The notes beneath the pieces were generated by a model. It saw only the letters and a list, made by a program, of their open reading frames with translations. It was not told the origin of the DNA and did not search any database. A program made the position numbers and the translations under genes. Shown one piece after another: positions 7,752-16,833 of a stretch of 64,000 bases of DNA (the stretch's first letter is position 1; each line of letters starts with the position of its first letter). Source of the DNA: Pacificispira sp965223125 (lineage in GTDB: Bacteria; Pseudomonadota; Alphaproteobacteria; UBA8366; Aestuariispiraceae); the NCBI GenBank assembly GCA_965223125.1, contig OZ244984.1:4008205-4072204 (forward strand), read 5' to 3'.

Positions 7752-9122
7752 TTATGCCCTTTCGAAGCCACGGGCGACTTCCCAATCGGTAACACGGCGG
7801 TCGTATTCAGACTGCTCCCAATCGGCAGCCCGGATATAATGGTCGACAACCGCATCACCGAAAGCCGCGCGCAGCATCTTCGATTTCTTCGTCGCCGCCG
7901 CCGCTTCACGCAATGTGGAGGGAATGTGCCGGACCCGGCGTCCCCCCTTGTAGGCATCACCCGTATAGGGAGCTTCCAGTTCCAGTTTGCGCTCGATCCC
8001 GTCGATCCCGGCAGCCAGCAGCGCCGCCATCGCCAGATAGGGATTCAGATCCGATCCCCCGACTCGGCATTCAATGCGAATGCCCTTCGTCCCCTCGCCG
8101 CACAACCGATAGCCCGCTGTGCGATTGTCCTGCGACCAGATCGCCTTGGTCGGCGCGAAGGTACCTTCCTGGAAGCGCTTGTAGCTGTTGATATAGGGGG
8201 CGAGGAACAAGGTGATGTCACTGGCATGGGTCAGCAGGCCCGCAACATAGTTCCGCATCAGATCGGACATGCCCATCGGCGCATTCGGATCGAGGAATTT
8301 CGGCGTCTTGCCGTCCAGCGACCAAAGCGACTGATGAACATGGCTGGAACTGCCCGCCATATCGGTGTTCCACTTCGCCAGGAATGTCAGCGCCCGGCCC
8401 TTCGACCAGGCGATCTCCTTGCAGGCATTCTTTATGATCACATGGTTGTCGGCCATATCCAGCGCATCACTGTAGCGCACGTTGATCTCTTCCTGCCCGG
8501 CATCGGCTTCACCCTTCGAATTCTCCACCGGAACGCCCGCCCCTTGCAGACCGGTGCGGATGGCGCGCATCACATGCTCTTCCTTGGTGGTCTGGAAGAT
8601 GTGGTAATCCTCATTATAGCCGCTGATCGGACGCAGGCCGCGATAGCCGTCTTCCAGCGCCTCCTCATAGGAACCTTCGAAGAGATAGAATTCCAGTTCC
8701 GTCGCCATGAAGGCCTTCAAGCCCATAGCCTCTAGCCGCGCGACCTGCTTCTTCAGGATGGCGCGGGGCGAATGCGGCACCGGCTCATGATGATGATCCA
8801 GCACATCGCACAGCACCAGGGCCGTGCCCTCCAGCCAGGGGACTCGACGGAGGGTCGCCAGATCCGGCTTCATGACATAATCGCCATAGCCCGCCGACCA
8901 GCTAGTCGCGGCATAGCCCTGAACGGTCGCCATCTCCAGATCCGTCGCCAGCAGATAGTTGCAGCCATGAGTCTCTTCCCAGGCGCTCTCGACGAAGAAT
9001 TCCGCCTGGAACCGCTTGCCCATCAGGCGGCCCTGCATATCGACGATACAGGCCAGAACCGTATCGATTTCACCGTTCTGCACGGCAACCTTCAAATCAT
9101 CAAAGGATAGATTTCCAGGCAT
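7752..9122 (-). CDS. Glutamine synthetase-like gamma-glutamyl ligase (PuuA/GlnA3-4 type)
   Basis: 456-residue member of the glutamine synthetase superfamily that should couple glutamate to an amine at the expense of ATP. The GS fold is seen in the N-terminal beta-grasp part (VLACIVDMQGRLMGKRF), the ATELEFYLF metal-binding strand, the ATP loop KWNTDMAGSSSHVHQSL and the C-terminal RIECRVGGSDLNPYLAMAA. It lacks the Tyr adenylylation motif of GlnA that I would expect near the end. Start at 9122 follows AAGAGAG at suitable spacing; a longer frame to 9254 has no support. First gene of the operon with ALDH, Fe-ADH and LysE. That company, and none of the nitrogen regulators usual near glnA, argue for catabolic gamma-glutamylation of an amine or amino alcohol rather than ammonia assimilation. 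Confidence 0.88.
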   Translation of the reverse strand: MPGNLSFDDLKVAVQNGEIDTVLACIVDMQGRLMGKRFQAEFFVESAWEETHGCNYLLATDLEMATVQGYAATSWSAGYGDYVMKPDLATLRRVPWLEGTALVLCDVLDHHHEPVPHSPRAILKKQVARLEAMGLKAFMATELEFYLFEGSYEEALEDGYRGLRPISGYNEDYHIFQTTKEEHVMRAIRTGLQGAGVPVENSKGEADAGQEEINVRYSDALDMADNHVIIKNACKEIAWSKGRALTFLAKWNTDMAGSSSHVHQSLWSLDGKTPKFLDPNAPMGMSDLMRNYVAGLLTHASDITLFLAPYINSYKRFQEGTFAPTKAIWSQDNRTAGYRLCGEGTKGIRIECRVGGSDLNPYLAMAALLAAGIDGIERKLELEAPYTGDAYKGGRRVRHIPSTLREAAAATKKSKMLRAAFGDAVVDHYIRAADWEQSEYDRRVTDWEVARGFERA

Positions 9123-9260
9123 TTTGTGACTCTCTTTGTGGGGTTTTTGAGTATCCGTATTGGCCAACAGGTCTAATCGCTCCACCCCCGACCCGACAAG
9201 CGCAAAAACCGGATTCAGATCGCAACATCCCGTCAAGGCAACACTACCACCCATCGGGAA

Positions 9261-9283
9261 ATCCCCCGGCTGAGCCGGGGGAT
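9261..9283. terminator. Strong GC hairpin between dctP and the GS-like operon
   Basis: Perfect 10-base stem (ATCCCCCGGC / GCCGGGGGAT) with a 3-base loop, 75 bases after the DctP stop and 139 bases before the GS-like ATG in the minus direction. No T-run follows on either strand, so it may act as a pause, a transcript-end stabiliser or a Rho-linked terminator rather than a textbook intrinsic terminator. Confidence 0.5.
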
Positions 9284-9357
9284 CACGACATTCCTGTCAA
9301 ATCAAAGGTCTGACGTCACCACCGGCATCACCGATGGCTTCCCGACCCCAGGCGTCC

Positions 9358-10416
9358 TTATCCGCAGGTATAGGGCGTACCGGATTTCTCCAGCACCGCA
9401 TTATATTCGCGGAAAATCTTGATCAGGCGGGAGGCGCGGTCGCCAGTTTCAGCGATCTCGTCCCAGAACTTCTTCGCTTCATCCTCGACCGTCTTCCATT
9501 CCGCCGCCGGGATGGAGGTCAGTTCCAGCTTCGTCCCTTCCGACCGCAGTCTGGCTTCCCCACCCCAATACCACTGATTGCGATAGTTATGGCCGCTTTC
9601 AACGCAGGCCATGTAGAGCGCCTTCAGGTGATCCGGGAGGTCAGCCCATTGCTTCTCGTTCACAAAGAACGACCCGATCCAGGCACCGGAAATGTTGTTG
9701 GTCAGGAAATAGTCTGTCACATCAGCCCAGCCGACCGTATAATCCTCGGTAATCCCGGACCAGGCCATACCATCCAACTCGCCAGTCTGCACCGCGACTT
9801 CCGCATCCTCATAGGGGATCGAAACCGGTACGACGCCGAACCGCGACAGGAAGCGCCCCGCCGTCGGGAAGGTGTAGAGGCGCAGGCCCTCCATGTCCTT
9901 CAGGCTGCGGATCGGCTTCTTGGTGTTGAAGTGGCACGGATCCTGACCCGAGGCGGACAGCCAGGTTACGCCTTCGACCTCGCCATAGGCCTCCCGCCAG
10001 ATATCAGCCAGACCGTACTGATTGAACAGGGTCGGCACGTCCAGGATATGCTTCGTCGCCAGTGGGAAGTATCCACCGAAAACCGCAACATCCACCGGGG
10101 CCGCCATCGAATCGTCATCGGAATGGACGGCATCAATGGTGCCGCTCTGCATCGCGCGGAACAACTCACCCGTTGGCACGATCTGGTCGGCGTAATAAAG
10201 CTCGATTTCCATCTCGCCCTTCGCCGCGATGTTGAACATGTCGATGATCGGCTTGGTCACGAATTCGCCAAGCGCCGATCCGGCATAGGTCTGAAAGCGC
10301 CATTTGATCGGTGCCTGGGCATGGATGGCAGGCGCGCCAAGTGTTGCCGCACCAGCCGTCGCCGCTGCCGCGACACCGGCTTTCTTGAGAAAATTACGTC
10401 TGTTTGTATTTGCCAT
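9358..10416 (-). CDS. dctP: TRAP transporter substrate-binding protein, DctP family, Tat-exported
   Basis: 352-residue periplasmic receptor of a TRAP importer. The N-terminus has a twin-arginine signal, TNRRNFLKKAG, followed by an Ala-rich hydrophobic stretch ending near APAIHAQA. The mature part has the DctP-like pattern: a conserved Arg-containing strand (MEGLRLYTFPTAGRFLSRFG), then YEDAEVAVQTGELDGMAWSG. Start at 10416 is preferred because it places the Tat motif at the very N-terminus. It lies 141 bases downstream of the DctM gene. This subgroup, with long mature proteins and Tat signals, often binds 2-oxo acids or aromatic acids, but ligand cannot be read here. Context suggests supply of substrate to the GS-like/ALDH/ADH operon just downstream. 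Confidence 0.92.
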   Translation of the reverse strand: MANTNRRNFLKKAGVAAAATAGAATLGAPAIHAQAPIKWRFQTYAGSALGEFVTKPIIDMFNIAAKGEMEIELYYADQIVPTGELFRAMQSGTIDAVHSDDDSMAAPVDVAVFGGYFPLATKHILDVPTLFNQYGLADIWREAYGEVEGVTWLSASGQDPCHFNTKKPIRSLKDMEGLRLYTFPTAGRFLSRFGVVPVSIPYEDAEVAVQTGELDGMAWSGITEDYTVGWADVTDYFLTNNISGAWIGSFFVNEKQWADLPDHLKALYMACVESGHNYRNQWYWGGEARLRSEGTKLELTSIPAAEWKTVEDEAKKFWDEIAETGDRASRLIKIFREYNAVLEKSGTPYTCG

Positions 10417-10484
10417 TTTCGAAGTCTCCCATGTTCTGTTCAGGTTGCAACAGTACCGCACTTTCGGTGGGGTTTTAAAGTATC

Positions 10485-10496
10485 ATGTGATCACAT
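10485..10496. promoter_or_regulatory. 12-base palindrome ATGTGATCACAT before dctP
   Basis: Perfect palindrome in the gap between the DctM and DctP genes, 69 bases before the DctP start. The same 12 bases CATGTGATCACA recur at 54644-54655 in front of another minus-strand gene. Symmetry and position suggest a regulator site; chance similarity is possible. Confidence 0.35.
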
Positions 10497-10557
10497 TCTT
10501 CCCGGCTTAATTATTCCCACCTTCAATAACCCCGGTTCGACCAGGAAATCGTCTCCT

Positions 10558-11880
10558 CTATTTTGAATAAACCAGATCAGGCAGCCACAGCGCGATCTGC
10601 GGGAAGGCCATCACAATGGCCAGAGCAAATATCATGACACCGACAAAGGGGATGATGGACCGGTAGATATCCATCAGGGAAATCTCCGGCGGTGCCATCG
10701 CCCGCATCAGGAACAGGTTGTAGCCGAAAGGCGGGGTCATATAGGCGATCTGGCAGGTGATCGTGTAAAGCACACCGTACCAGATCAGATCGAATCCCAG
10801 CGCGCCGACCAATGGCACATACAGCGGGGCCACGATCACCAGCATGGCGGTATCGTCCAGGAACATGCCCATGATCAGATAGGAAATCTGCATCATGATC
10901 AGAATTTCCCAGGGGCCAAGGGACAGCCGGTCAACGAAGAAAAACTCGATTGCCTTCACCGCCCCCAGACCATCGAAAACCGCCCCGAAGCACAAGGCCG
11001 CCATGATGATCCACATGAACATGCAGGTGACTTCCAGCGTCTTGCGCAGCGTCGCCTCCATCACCCGCGCATTCAGTCGCCGCTTGATCAGCGCCGCCAG
11101 CAATGCTGCGGTCGCACCGACGGCGGAGCTTTCGACAAGGCTGGTATAGCCCATCACGAACAGACCGGTCATGGACACGAAGATCATCAGCGGCAGGATC
11201 CCCGCGCGCAGCAAAGCGAGTTTCTTTGCCATAGGGATATCCCGCTCCTCCTTCGGCAGCGGCGGCCCCAGATGTGGCTGCAGACGGCAGCGCACGACGA
11301 TATAGAGAATGAACAGTCCGGCCATCATCAGGCCCGGAATAGCCCCTGCCAGCCAGAGCTGGCCGACCGGCTGACGCGCAATCATGCCATAGAGCACCAG
11401 TACGACGCTGGGCGGAACCAGGATACCAAGAGAGCTACCGGCCTGGATGACGCCAGTCACCATTATCTTGTCATACCCCCGCCGCAGCAGTTCCGGCAGG
11501 GCAATGGTCGCGCCGATGGCCATACCTGCGACCGACAGCCCGTTCATCGCGGAAATGATCACCATCAGCACGATGGTCCCGATGGCAAGACCGCCATGCA
11601 GCGGCCCCATCCAGACGTGGAACATCTCGTAGAGATCATCCGCGATGCCTGATTCTGACAGGATGTACCCCATGAAGATGAACATCGGCAGCGTCATCAG
11701 CGGATACCATTTCATCAGCTTCATCGCGGCGCTGAAGCCCAGCTCCGACCCGCCGTCGCCCCACAGCAGGTAGGCCGCTACGACCGCCACGAAACCGATG
11801 GCACCGAAAACGCGCTGACCGGTGATCAGCATCACCATCATGGTCAGGAACATGAAGGTCGCGATCAACTCATAGCTCAT
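10558..11880 (-). CDS. dctM: TRAP transporter large permease, DctM family
   Basis: 440-residue inner-membrane permease with about 12 hydrophobic segments. The family motifs are visible: a TLPMFIFMGYILSESG segment, a SAMNGLSVAGMAIGATIALPELLRRGYDK stretch (first part of the substrate path) and GMFLDDTAMLVIVAPLYVPL near the end. It overlaps the DctQ gene by four bases (ATGA), so the two are translationally coupled. DctP follows after 141 bases, a gap large enough to hold its own promoter. With DctQ it forms the Na+-driven membrane part of a tripartite ATP-independent importer. Confidence 0.94.
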   Translation of the reverse strand: MSYELIATFMFLTMMVMLITGQRVFGAIGFVAVVAAYLLWGDGGSELGFSAAMKLMKWYPLMTLPMFIFMGYILSESGIADDLYEMFHVWMGPLHGGLAIGTIVLMVIISAMNGLSVAGMAIGATIALPELLRRGYDKIMVTGVIQAGSSLGILVPPSVVLVLYGMIARQPVGQLWLAGAIPGLMMAGLFILYIVVRCRLQPHLGPPLPKEERDIPMAKKLALLRAGILPLMIFVSMTGLFVMGYTSLVESSAVGATAALLAALIKRRLNARVMEATLRKTLEVTCMFMWIIMAALCFGAVFDGLGAVKAIEFFFVDRLSLGPWEILIMMQISYLIMGMFLDDTAMLVIVAPLYVPLVGALGFDLIWYGVLYTITCQIAYMTPPFGYNLFLMRAMAPPEISLMDIYRSIIPFVGVMIFALAIVMAFPQIALWLPDLVYSK

Positions 11881-12386
11881 GAAATCGCAACCCCTCTATA
11901 GGCCGCCAGATCCTTGAAGAACTGGGAGATCATCTGCAGAGTCATCAGGGAAATACCAAAGCACATCACGACCTTGATTGGCCACATATAGGGTTGCCAG
12001 GCAGAATAGCTGCGCTCCATATACTGGAGAGAATAGCTGGTACTGGACAACCCGCCATAGAGCAGGAAGCCCAGATAGACCAGCAGGAACAGCACTGTCA
12101 CACAGTCCCACAGCAGGCGCGTACGCAGGGAGCGCGAACCGTAGAGAAGGTCCATTCGGACATGACCGTCCAACTGGATCGAATAGGCACCGCCGACCAG
12201 GAAATAGGCAACCATCAGGAACTGCGCGAATTCCAGGGTCCAGAGCGCCGGTGTGAAGAAGGCCTTTGTGATGGCGGAATAGAACAGCACCGCCAGCATC
12301 ACATAGACCAGATACATTGTCGCCCGACCGATCACGCGGTTGATGCGGTCAACCCAGTGGACATAGAAAGTGATTACCGGATGCAT
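11877..12386 (-). CDS. dctQ: TRAP transporter small permease, DctQ family
   Basis: 169-residue membrane protein with four hydrophobic segments, the usual DctQ layout. The helix pairs run from YLVYVMLAVLFYSAITKAFF and from FLMVAYFLVGGAYSIQL, and the loop has the conserved HVRMDLLYG. First gene of the Q-M-P order; the DctM start overlaps its stop. It heads the minus-strand unit, divergent from the MBL hydrolase gene at 12574. Confidence 0.93.
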   Translation of the reverse strand: MHPVITFYVHWVDRINRVIGRATMYLVYVMLAVLFYSAITKAFFTPALWTLEFAQFLMVAYFLVGGAYSIQLDGHVRMDLLYGSRSLRTRLLWDCVTVLFLLVYLGFLLYGGLSSTSYSLQYMERSYSAWQPYMWPIKVVMCFGISLMTLQMISQFFKDLAAYRGVAIS

Positions 12387-12573
12387 GCGGAGACCCCCGA
12401 ACCAAAAAACCCCAAATCGGAAACCTCCCCCTTGCCGACCTCACCGGGCCGATCTTGTCCTGTGCGCAGTACAGCATTCCTTGCAGGGATCGGGCAACCG
12501 TGAAAATTCCAGCCATTGCCGTCCCCCTCTGAACCGGGATAGCCTTCCCCGACAACAAGGATGGGAGTGAAAC

Positions 12574-13311
12574 ATGGCAGATCTGCATCGCGCCGCCGCC
12601 GGTGACTGGTATCGCACACAGCGGATTGATGATGCCATCACCCTGATCGACGAGCCGTTCATTCATCCTGATTTCCGCTGCAACATCTGGCATATCCGCG
12701 GGCGGGACCGGGATTTGCTGATCGACAGCGGTATGGGGGTGGTAAGCCTGCGCGAGGAAGTACCGCTGGTCACCGAAAAGCCGCTGACCGCTGTTGCCAG
12801 CCATATTCATTTCGACCATATCGGCTGTCAGCATGAATTCGAGGACCGCTGCGTCCATCGGCTGGAGGCGGATATCCTCGCCAATCCGACGCGCCAGTCG
12901 ACTCTGGCCGATCAGTATGTCAGCGATTCGATCTTCACTGCCCTGCCCCCGGCCCCCTATCGATCCGATACCTATTCGATCAAGCCCGCTCCGACATCCC
13001 GGCTGCTGGAGGATGGCGACGTGATGGATCTTGGCAACCGACGCTTCGAGGTCCTGCACTGCCCCGGCCATTCACCGGGTGGAATCATGCTGTACGAGCG
13101 GGCCAGTGAAATCCTGTTCGCCGCTGATATCGTCTATGACGGCGACCTGATTGACGATGCCTATCATTCGGACGTAGAGGCCTATATTGCGACCATGAAG
13201 CGGATCATCGACCTGCCCGTCCGCATCGTCCATGCCGGACATTATCACAGCTTCGACGGCGCTCGATACCGAAGCCTGATCCGCACCTATCTGAATGCGA
13301 AAGGAGCCTAA
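12574..13311 (+). CDS. MBL-fold metallo-hydrolase
   Basis: 245-residue metallo-beta-lactamase-fold hydrolase. The zinc site is complete: HIHFDH (HxHxDH), the downstream His in LHCPGHSPGG, Asp in FAADIVYDG and His in HAGHYHSF. Start is supported by GGATGGGAGTG just upstream. It lies alone on the plus strand between two TRAP systems; its stop overlaps the stop of the convergent fused TRAP permease by four bases. Such proteins include glyoxalase II-like thioesterases and lactonases. Nothing in the sequence fixes the substrate. Confidence 0.9.
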   Translation: MADLHRAAAGDWYRTQRIDDAITLIDEPFIHPDFRCNIWHIRGRDRDLLIDSGMGVVSLREEVPLVTEKPLTAVASHIHFDHIGCQHEFEDRCVHRLEADILANPTRQSTLADQYVSDSIFTALPPAPYRSDTYSIKPAPTSRLLEDGDVMDLGNRRFEVLHCPGHSPGGIMLYERASEILFAADIVYDGDLIDDAYHSDVEAYIATMKRIIDLPVRIVHAGHYHSFDGARYRSLIRTYLNAKGA

Positions 13312-15548
13312 TCCAAGCCTTTGACCTCAATCGTTGCACCGGGCTTTGGTTTCAGCACCCGCTGGATGAAAATCACAGCAACCGCCATACCGATCCCGAT
13401 CAGATCGGTGATCAGACCACCTTCGATCATCGTGAGTGCCGCAACTGTCAGCAATACCCGCAGGAACCAGACCGCCGGCGCACCGAAGAACCAGCCCTGA
13501 ACCGCCGCAGACAGGAAATAGACCCCGACAATGGCGGTCACGGCGGCACGTACAATCTCAAGCGTTCCGCCATCCATCAGCAGGGCTGAATTGTAGAAGA
13601 ACATGAATGGCACGATGAAGGCGGCAATACCGATCTTGAAGGAGGCGACAGAAGTTTCCATCGGATTGGCCCCCGATATTCCCGCCGCCGCATAGGAGGC
13701 CAGCGCCACCGGTGGCGTGATCGCCGAGACAACCGCGAAATAAAATACGAAGAAATGCGCCGTCAGGGCCGGAATCCCCAGATTGACCAGTCCCGGAGCA
13801 ACTACCGAGGCCGCTACCGCATAGGCCGCCGTCGTCGGCATCCCCATCCCCAGCAGGATCGCGATGCACATGGCAAAGAACATCGCCAGAAGTTGTGATG
13901 TTTCAGCAAGACCGAGCAGCAGATTGGAGAACCGCGCGCCGACGCCGGTCAGAGAGATCACCCCGACGATGATCCCGGCACAGGCACAAACGGCGATGAT
14001 CTGGATCGCCATCAACCCGGCCATATCAAAGGCCTTCAGGATGGATTTCGGGCCCATTCGATACGGTGTCAGCCAACTGACCACAGCGGCGGAAGCGATT
14101 GCCAGTGTTCCGGCACGGATCACAGAATAGCCCATGAACAGCGCCGCGATCAGGATGACGATAGGCAGGAACAGGAAGACCTGTCGGATCATCTGCCGGA
14201 TCTTGGGTAATTCATCATCCCGCATGCCACGCATGCCGAGCTTCGCGGCCTCGAAATCGACCATGAAATAGATCGATACGAAATACAGCACCGAGGGGAT
14301 GATCGCCGCGATGGCGATTTCCGTATAGGGAATGCCGGTAACTTCCGCCATGATGAAGGCCCCTGCCCCCATGATCGGCGGCATGATCTGCCCACCGGTC
14401 GATGCGGCAGCCTCTATGGCTCCTGCGGTTTTCTTGTGATAGCCGACCTTCTTCATCAGCGGGATCGTCAGCGAGCCGGTCGCGACGACATTGCCCGCCG
14501 ACGTGCCGTTGATCATTCCCATCAGGCCGGAGGCGAAGATGGCGACCTTTGCCGGGCCGCCGCGCGCGCGGCCAGCCAAAGCAAAGGCGAAATTGACGAA
14601 GTAATCACCGACCTTGGACGCCTGAAGAAAGGCGGCGAAGATGATGAACAGGATAATATAGGTGGATGATACCGCCGTCGTCGGCCCGAGAATCCCGGTG
14701 TCAGTATAGACCTGACTGAAGAAGCGTTCCCAGGCAATGGCCGGGGAATTCAGGAATCCGGGCAGATGCTGACCGACAAACACATAGATCAGGAAGATCA
14801 CCGATATGATGACCAGCGCCAGTCCTGCCACGCGCCGGGTCAGTTCCATGATCAGCAGGGTTCCGGAAACCGCCGCCAGTGAAATGCCAATCGGTGCGAA
14901 GGGCGTACCGGTAGAATTCCGCATAAGCGTGCCGTAGATCGCGATCAAATAGACCGCAACGGCGATCCCGCAAACCCCCAGCACGATATCAGGAGCGGAA
15001 AACCCACCCCGCACCCGCTTATGAAACCAGGAAACGACGATCCCGCCGACGGTCGCCGCCAACAAGGGCGTACCGAACAGCCATGTTTCATTGAAATTGA
15101 TGCGCGCATCGATACCGTTCCAGGCCAACCCGCCCGCGATCTCGAACACGAAGAAAACCGCCATGCCAAGGGCAAACAAAGCCGCCGCCAGCAGACCATA
15201 GGTCACATAACCGAGAAGTCTGGTTTCACCGGATTCATCCTCCGAAAAGCCGGATCCGGCAAACAGCAGGAATCCCAATCCCAGCGCACCTGCGACATGA
15301 ACGATGCGGAAATTCCAGGTTTCCAGGGGAAAATTGGGCAGAAATGGTAAATTGACCGCTCCACCAGTCATTCCTGAAATCGACAGACCATTCAGGGCAG
15401 CGACATGGAATACGGCATAAACAATGGACAGGACACTGACCACAACAAGAGACCGCCCCTCAAAAAGCCGACGGTTGCTTTCGACAGGTTCCTCGTCAAC
15501 ACCTTCGGCGAGGACAGGTTTGACCTCTTCATCGGTCTTATCGTTCAT
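13308..15548 (-). CDS. TRAP transporter fused permease (DctQM fusion), TAXI type
   Basis: 746-residue inner-membrane protein combining the small and large TRAP permease parts. The N-terminal tail is acidic and cytoplasmic, then come helices corresponding to DctQ (about residues 35-200). A DctM-like part follows with motifs such as GLMGMINGTSAGNVVATGSLTIPLMKK read in pieces, QIMPPIMGAGAF and ILLGMGMPTTAAYAV. I chose the ATG at 15548, which has AGGGGAA at proper distance; the frame is open 126 bases further. It is downstream of the TAXI receptor gene (15724) with a hairpin between them. The pair makes a complete TAXI-TRAP importer, perhaps for a carboxylate or aromatic acid used by the genes that follow upstream in this unit. 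Confidence 0.93.
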   Translation of the reverse strand: MNDKTDEEVKPVLAEGVDEEPVESNRRLFEGRSLVVVSVLSIVYAVFHVAALNGLSISGMTGGAVNLPFLPNFPLETWNFRIVHVAGALGLGFLLFAGSGFSEDESGETRLLGYVTYGLLAAALFALGMAVFFVFEIAGGLAWNGIDARINFNETWLFGTPLLAATVGGIVVSWFHKRVRGGFSAPDIVLGVCGIAVAVYLIAIYGTLMRNSTGTPFAPIGISLAAVSGTLLIMELTRRVAGLALVIISVIFLIYVFVGQHLPGFLNSPAIAWERFFSQVYTDTGILGPTTAVSSTYIILFIIFAAFLQASKVGDYFVNFAFALAGRARGGPAKVAIFASGLMGMINGTSAGNVVATGSLTIPLMKKVGYHKKTAGAIEAAASTGGQIMPPIMGAGAFIMAEVTGIPYTEIAIAAIIPSVLYFVSIYFMVDFEAAKLGMRGMRDDELPKIRQMIRQVFLFLPIVILIAALFMGYSVIRAGTLAIASAAVVSWLTPYRMGPKSILKAFDMAGLMAIQIIAVCACAGIIVGVISLTGVGARFSNLLLGLAETSQLLAMFFAMCIAILLGMGMPTTAAYAVAASVVAPGLVNLGIPALTAHFFVFYFAVVSAITPPVALASYAAAGISGANPMETSVASFKIGIAAFIVPFMFFYNSALLMDGGTLEIVRAAVTAIVGVYFLSAAVQGWFFGAPAVWFLRVLLTVAALTMIEGGLITDLIGIGMAVAVIFIQRVLKPKPGATIEVKGLD

Positions 15549-15663
15549 GAATTTTCCCCTGTTCAATACTTTATCAATTTTCGTGAGCCCGTTCTTGGCG
15601 CGCTTCACATTCATAATGACATAAATCAGATCAGATAAAACAAAAACCACGGGATCCGAAAGT

Positions 15664-15695
15664 GGAAACCGCACCCCATTCGGGATGCGGTTTCC
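15664..15695. terminator. Hairpin between TAXI receptor and fused permease genes
   Basis: Stem arms GGAAACCGCA and TGCGGTTTCC are perfect, with a further GC-rich inner stem (one bulge) and a small loop. It sits 29 bases after the receptor stop. The T-rich stretch on the minus strand comes about 15 bases later, so it is a candidate partial terminator or 3' stabiliser. A partial terminator here would let receptor exceed permease, a common arrangement. Confidence 0.55.
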
Positions 15696-15723
15696 TGCTT
15701 TCAGTTACAAGCCGAATACGGCC

Positions 15724-16704
15724 TTACATGCCGTGGATCAGGCTATCCGGGATCGCCCCGCCATTCTCATTGAACCACTTCGCTGCACCCGGATGCCAGG
15801 GCAGGAAAGTATTCTTGTCCCAGTTTTCGGGAAGCGTGGAGCGCGCCGCCTTGTGGATGTTCATCATCCGGGCATTGTCGCTCATCACGACCTTGGTCGC
15901 TTCATAGACGAAGGATTCAGGCAGATCGCAGTTGGCAATCGCGAAGTTCCACATCGACACCGACCGTGCGGGTGCGGTCAATGTGGTATAGGTGCCTTCC
16001 TTGATGGTGAAAGCAGAGACAGGATAGGCATCCATGATCTTCTTCTGCTCTTCTTCCGTGAACTCAATGATATTCACTTCGGTCTGGACTTCCAACTGGC
16101 TGACCGCTGGAACCGGAACACCGGCCGCAAAGGCGATCACATCCAGAAGACCATCCTGCAACTGACCGCCCAGATCGGACCAGCCACCATTGCGACGCTC
16201 AAATTTCACGCCAAGGGTTTCAAGCATCTTCGGGAAATACGTATCAGACGTCGATCCGGCCGGACCAAAACCAATCTTCGCGCCTTCCGGAATCTCCGCG
16301 ACAGAGGTAATGCCGGATGATTTCAGCGTCGTGACCGAGAACGGCGTCTGGTACATCGGGAACATCGCACAGGCATTGGTCATCTGCAGACCCGGTGCGA
16401 TCGGATTTGTCCCTTCCATTGATTCGCGGGCCGGACCCATCGTGGTCATGCCGAAAGCAGCGTCACCGGTATGAACCAGTGCCATGTTCTGCATCGGACC
16501 ACCCGTCACCTCGGCACCACCGGAAACGCCAAGCTCTTCAGCGACCAGATTGGCCCAACCGGACCCATAGGTGAAATAGGTGCCGCCCTGGGACGCCGTG
16601 CCGACGGTGAAACTTTCCGGCCAGCCGGTACGATCCTGGGCGAGTGCCGCCGTGCTGGTCATCGCGACCATGGCCGCAGTGGTAAGAACAGTCGTAATCT
16701 TCAT
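15724..16704 (-). CDS. TAXI family TRAP transporter solute receptor
   Basis: 326-residue periplasmic binding protein. A Sec signal peptide is visible, MKITTVLTTAAMVAM then STAALAQ with a likely cut after AQ. The family core follows: FTVGTASQGGTYFTYGSGWA read at residues about 32-51, and the AKIGFGPAGSTSDTYFPKML segment. Start at 16704 has GGGAGGT at ideal spacing. The gene has a strong predicted promoter containing an operator-like palindrome (16774-16801). With the fused permease downstream it forms a TAXI-TRAP importer; ligands of this family are often glutamate or other carboxylates but cannot be called here. Confidence 0.93.
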   Translation of the reverse strand: MKITTVLTTAAMVAMTSTAALAQDRTGWPESFTVGTASQGGTYFTYGSGWANLVAEELGVSGGAEVTGGPMQNMALVHTGDAAFGMTTMGPARESMEGTNPIAPGLQMTNACAMFPMYQTPFSVTTLKSSGITSVAEIPEGAKIGFGPAGSTSDTYFPKMLETLGVKFERRNGGWSDLGGQLQDGLLDVIAFAAGVPVPAVSQLEVQTEVNIIEFTEEEQKKIMDAYPVSAFTIKEGTYTTLTAPARSVSMWNFAIANCDLPESFVYEATKVVMSDNARMMNIHKAARSTLPENWDKNTFLPWHPGAAKWFNENGGAIPDSLIHGM

Positions 16705-16773
16705 CTGGAAACCTCCCGTGTTGGAATTTATCATACACCTTGCGCGCATGGTTCTTGAACACACTCACCCTCG

Positions 16774-16801
16774 TAAATATCGCACTTTGCGATCTTTTCA
16801 A
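16774..16801 (-). promoter_or_regulatory. Sigma70-type promoter with internal operator for the TAXI receptor
   Basis: On the minus strand, TTGAAA (16796-16801) and TATTTA (16774-16779) are 16 bases apart. The spacer holds a perfect inverted repeat ATCGCA-CTT-TGCGAT at 16779-16793, placed exactly where a repressor would block RNA polymerase. Leader to the ATG at 16704 is about 60 bases. The GntR/FCD regulator at 19922 is the only regulator gene in the window and is a candidate, unproven. Confidence 0.6.
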
Positions 16802-16833
16802 GCAAATGTGTTTCAACTCCGGGGATTATCGGC

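Noticed and set aside
9334..10566. 410-codon plus-strand open frame
   Set aside because: Complement of the DctP gene and its flanks, with no recognisable motif.
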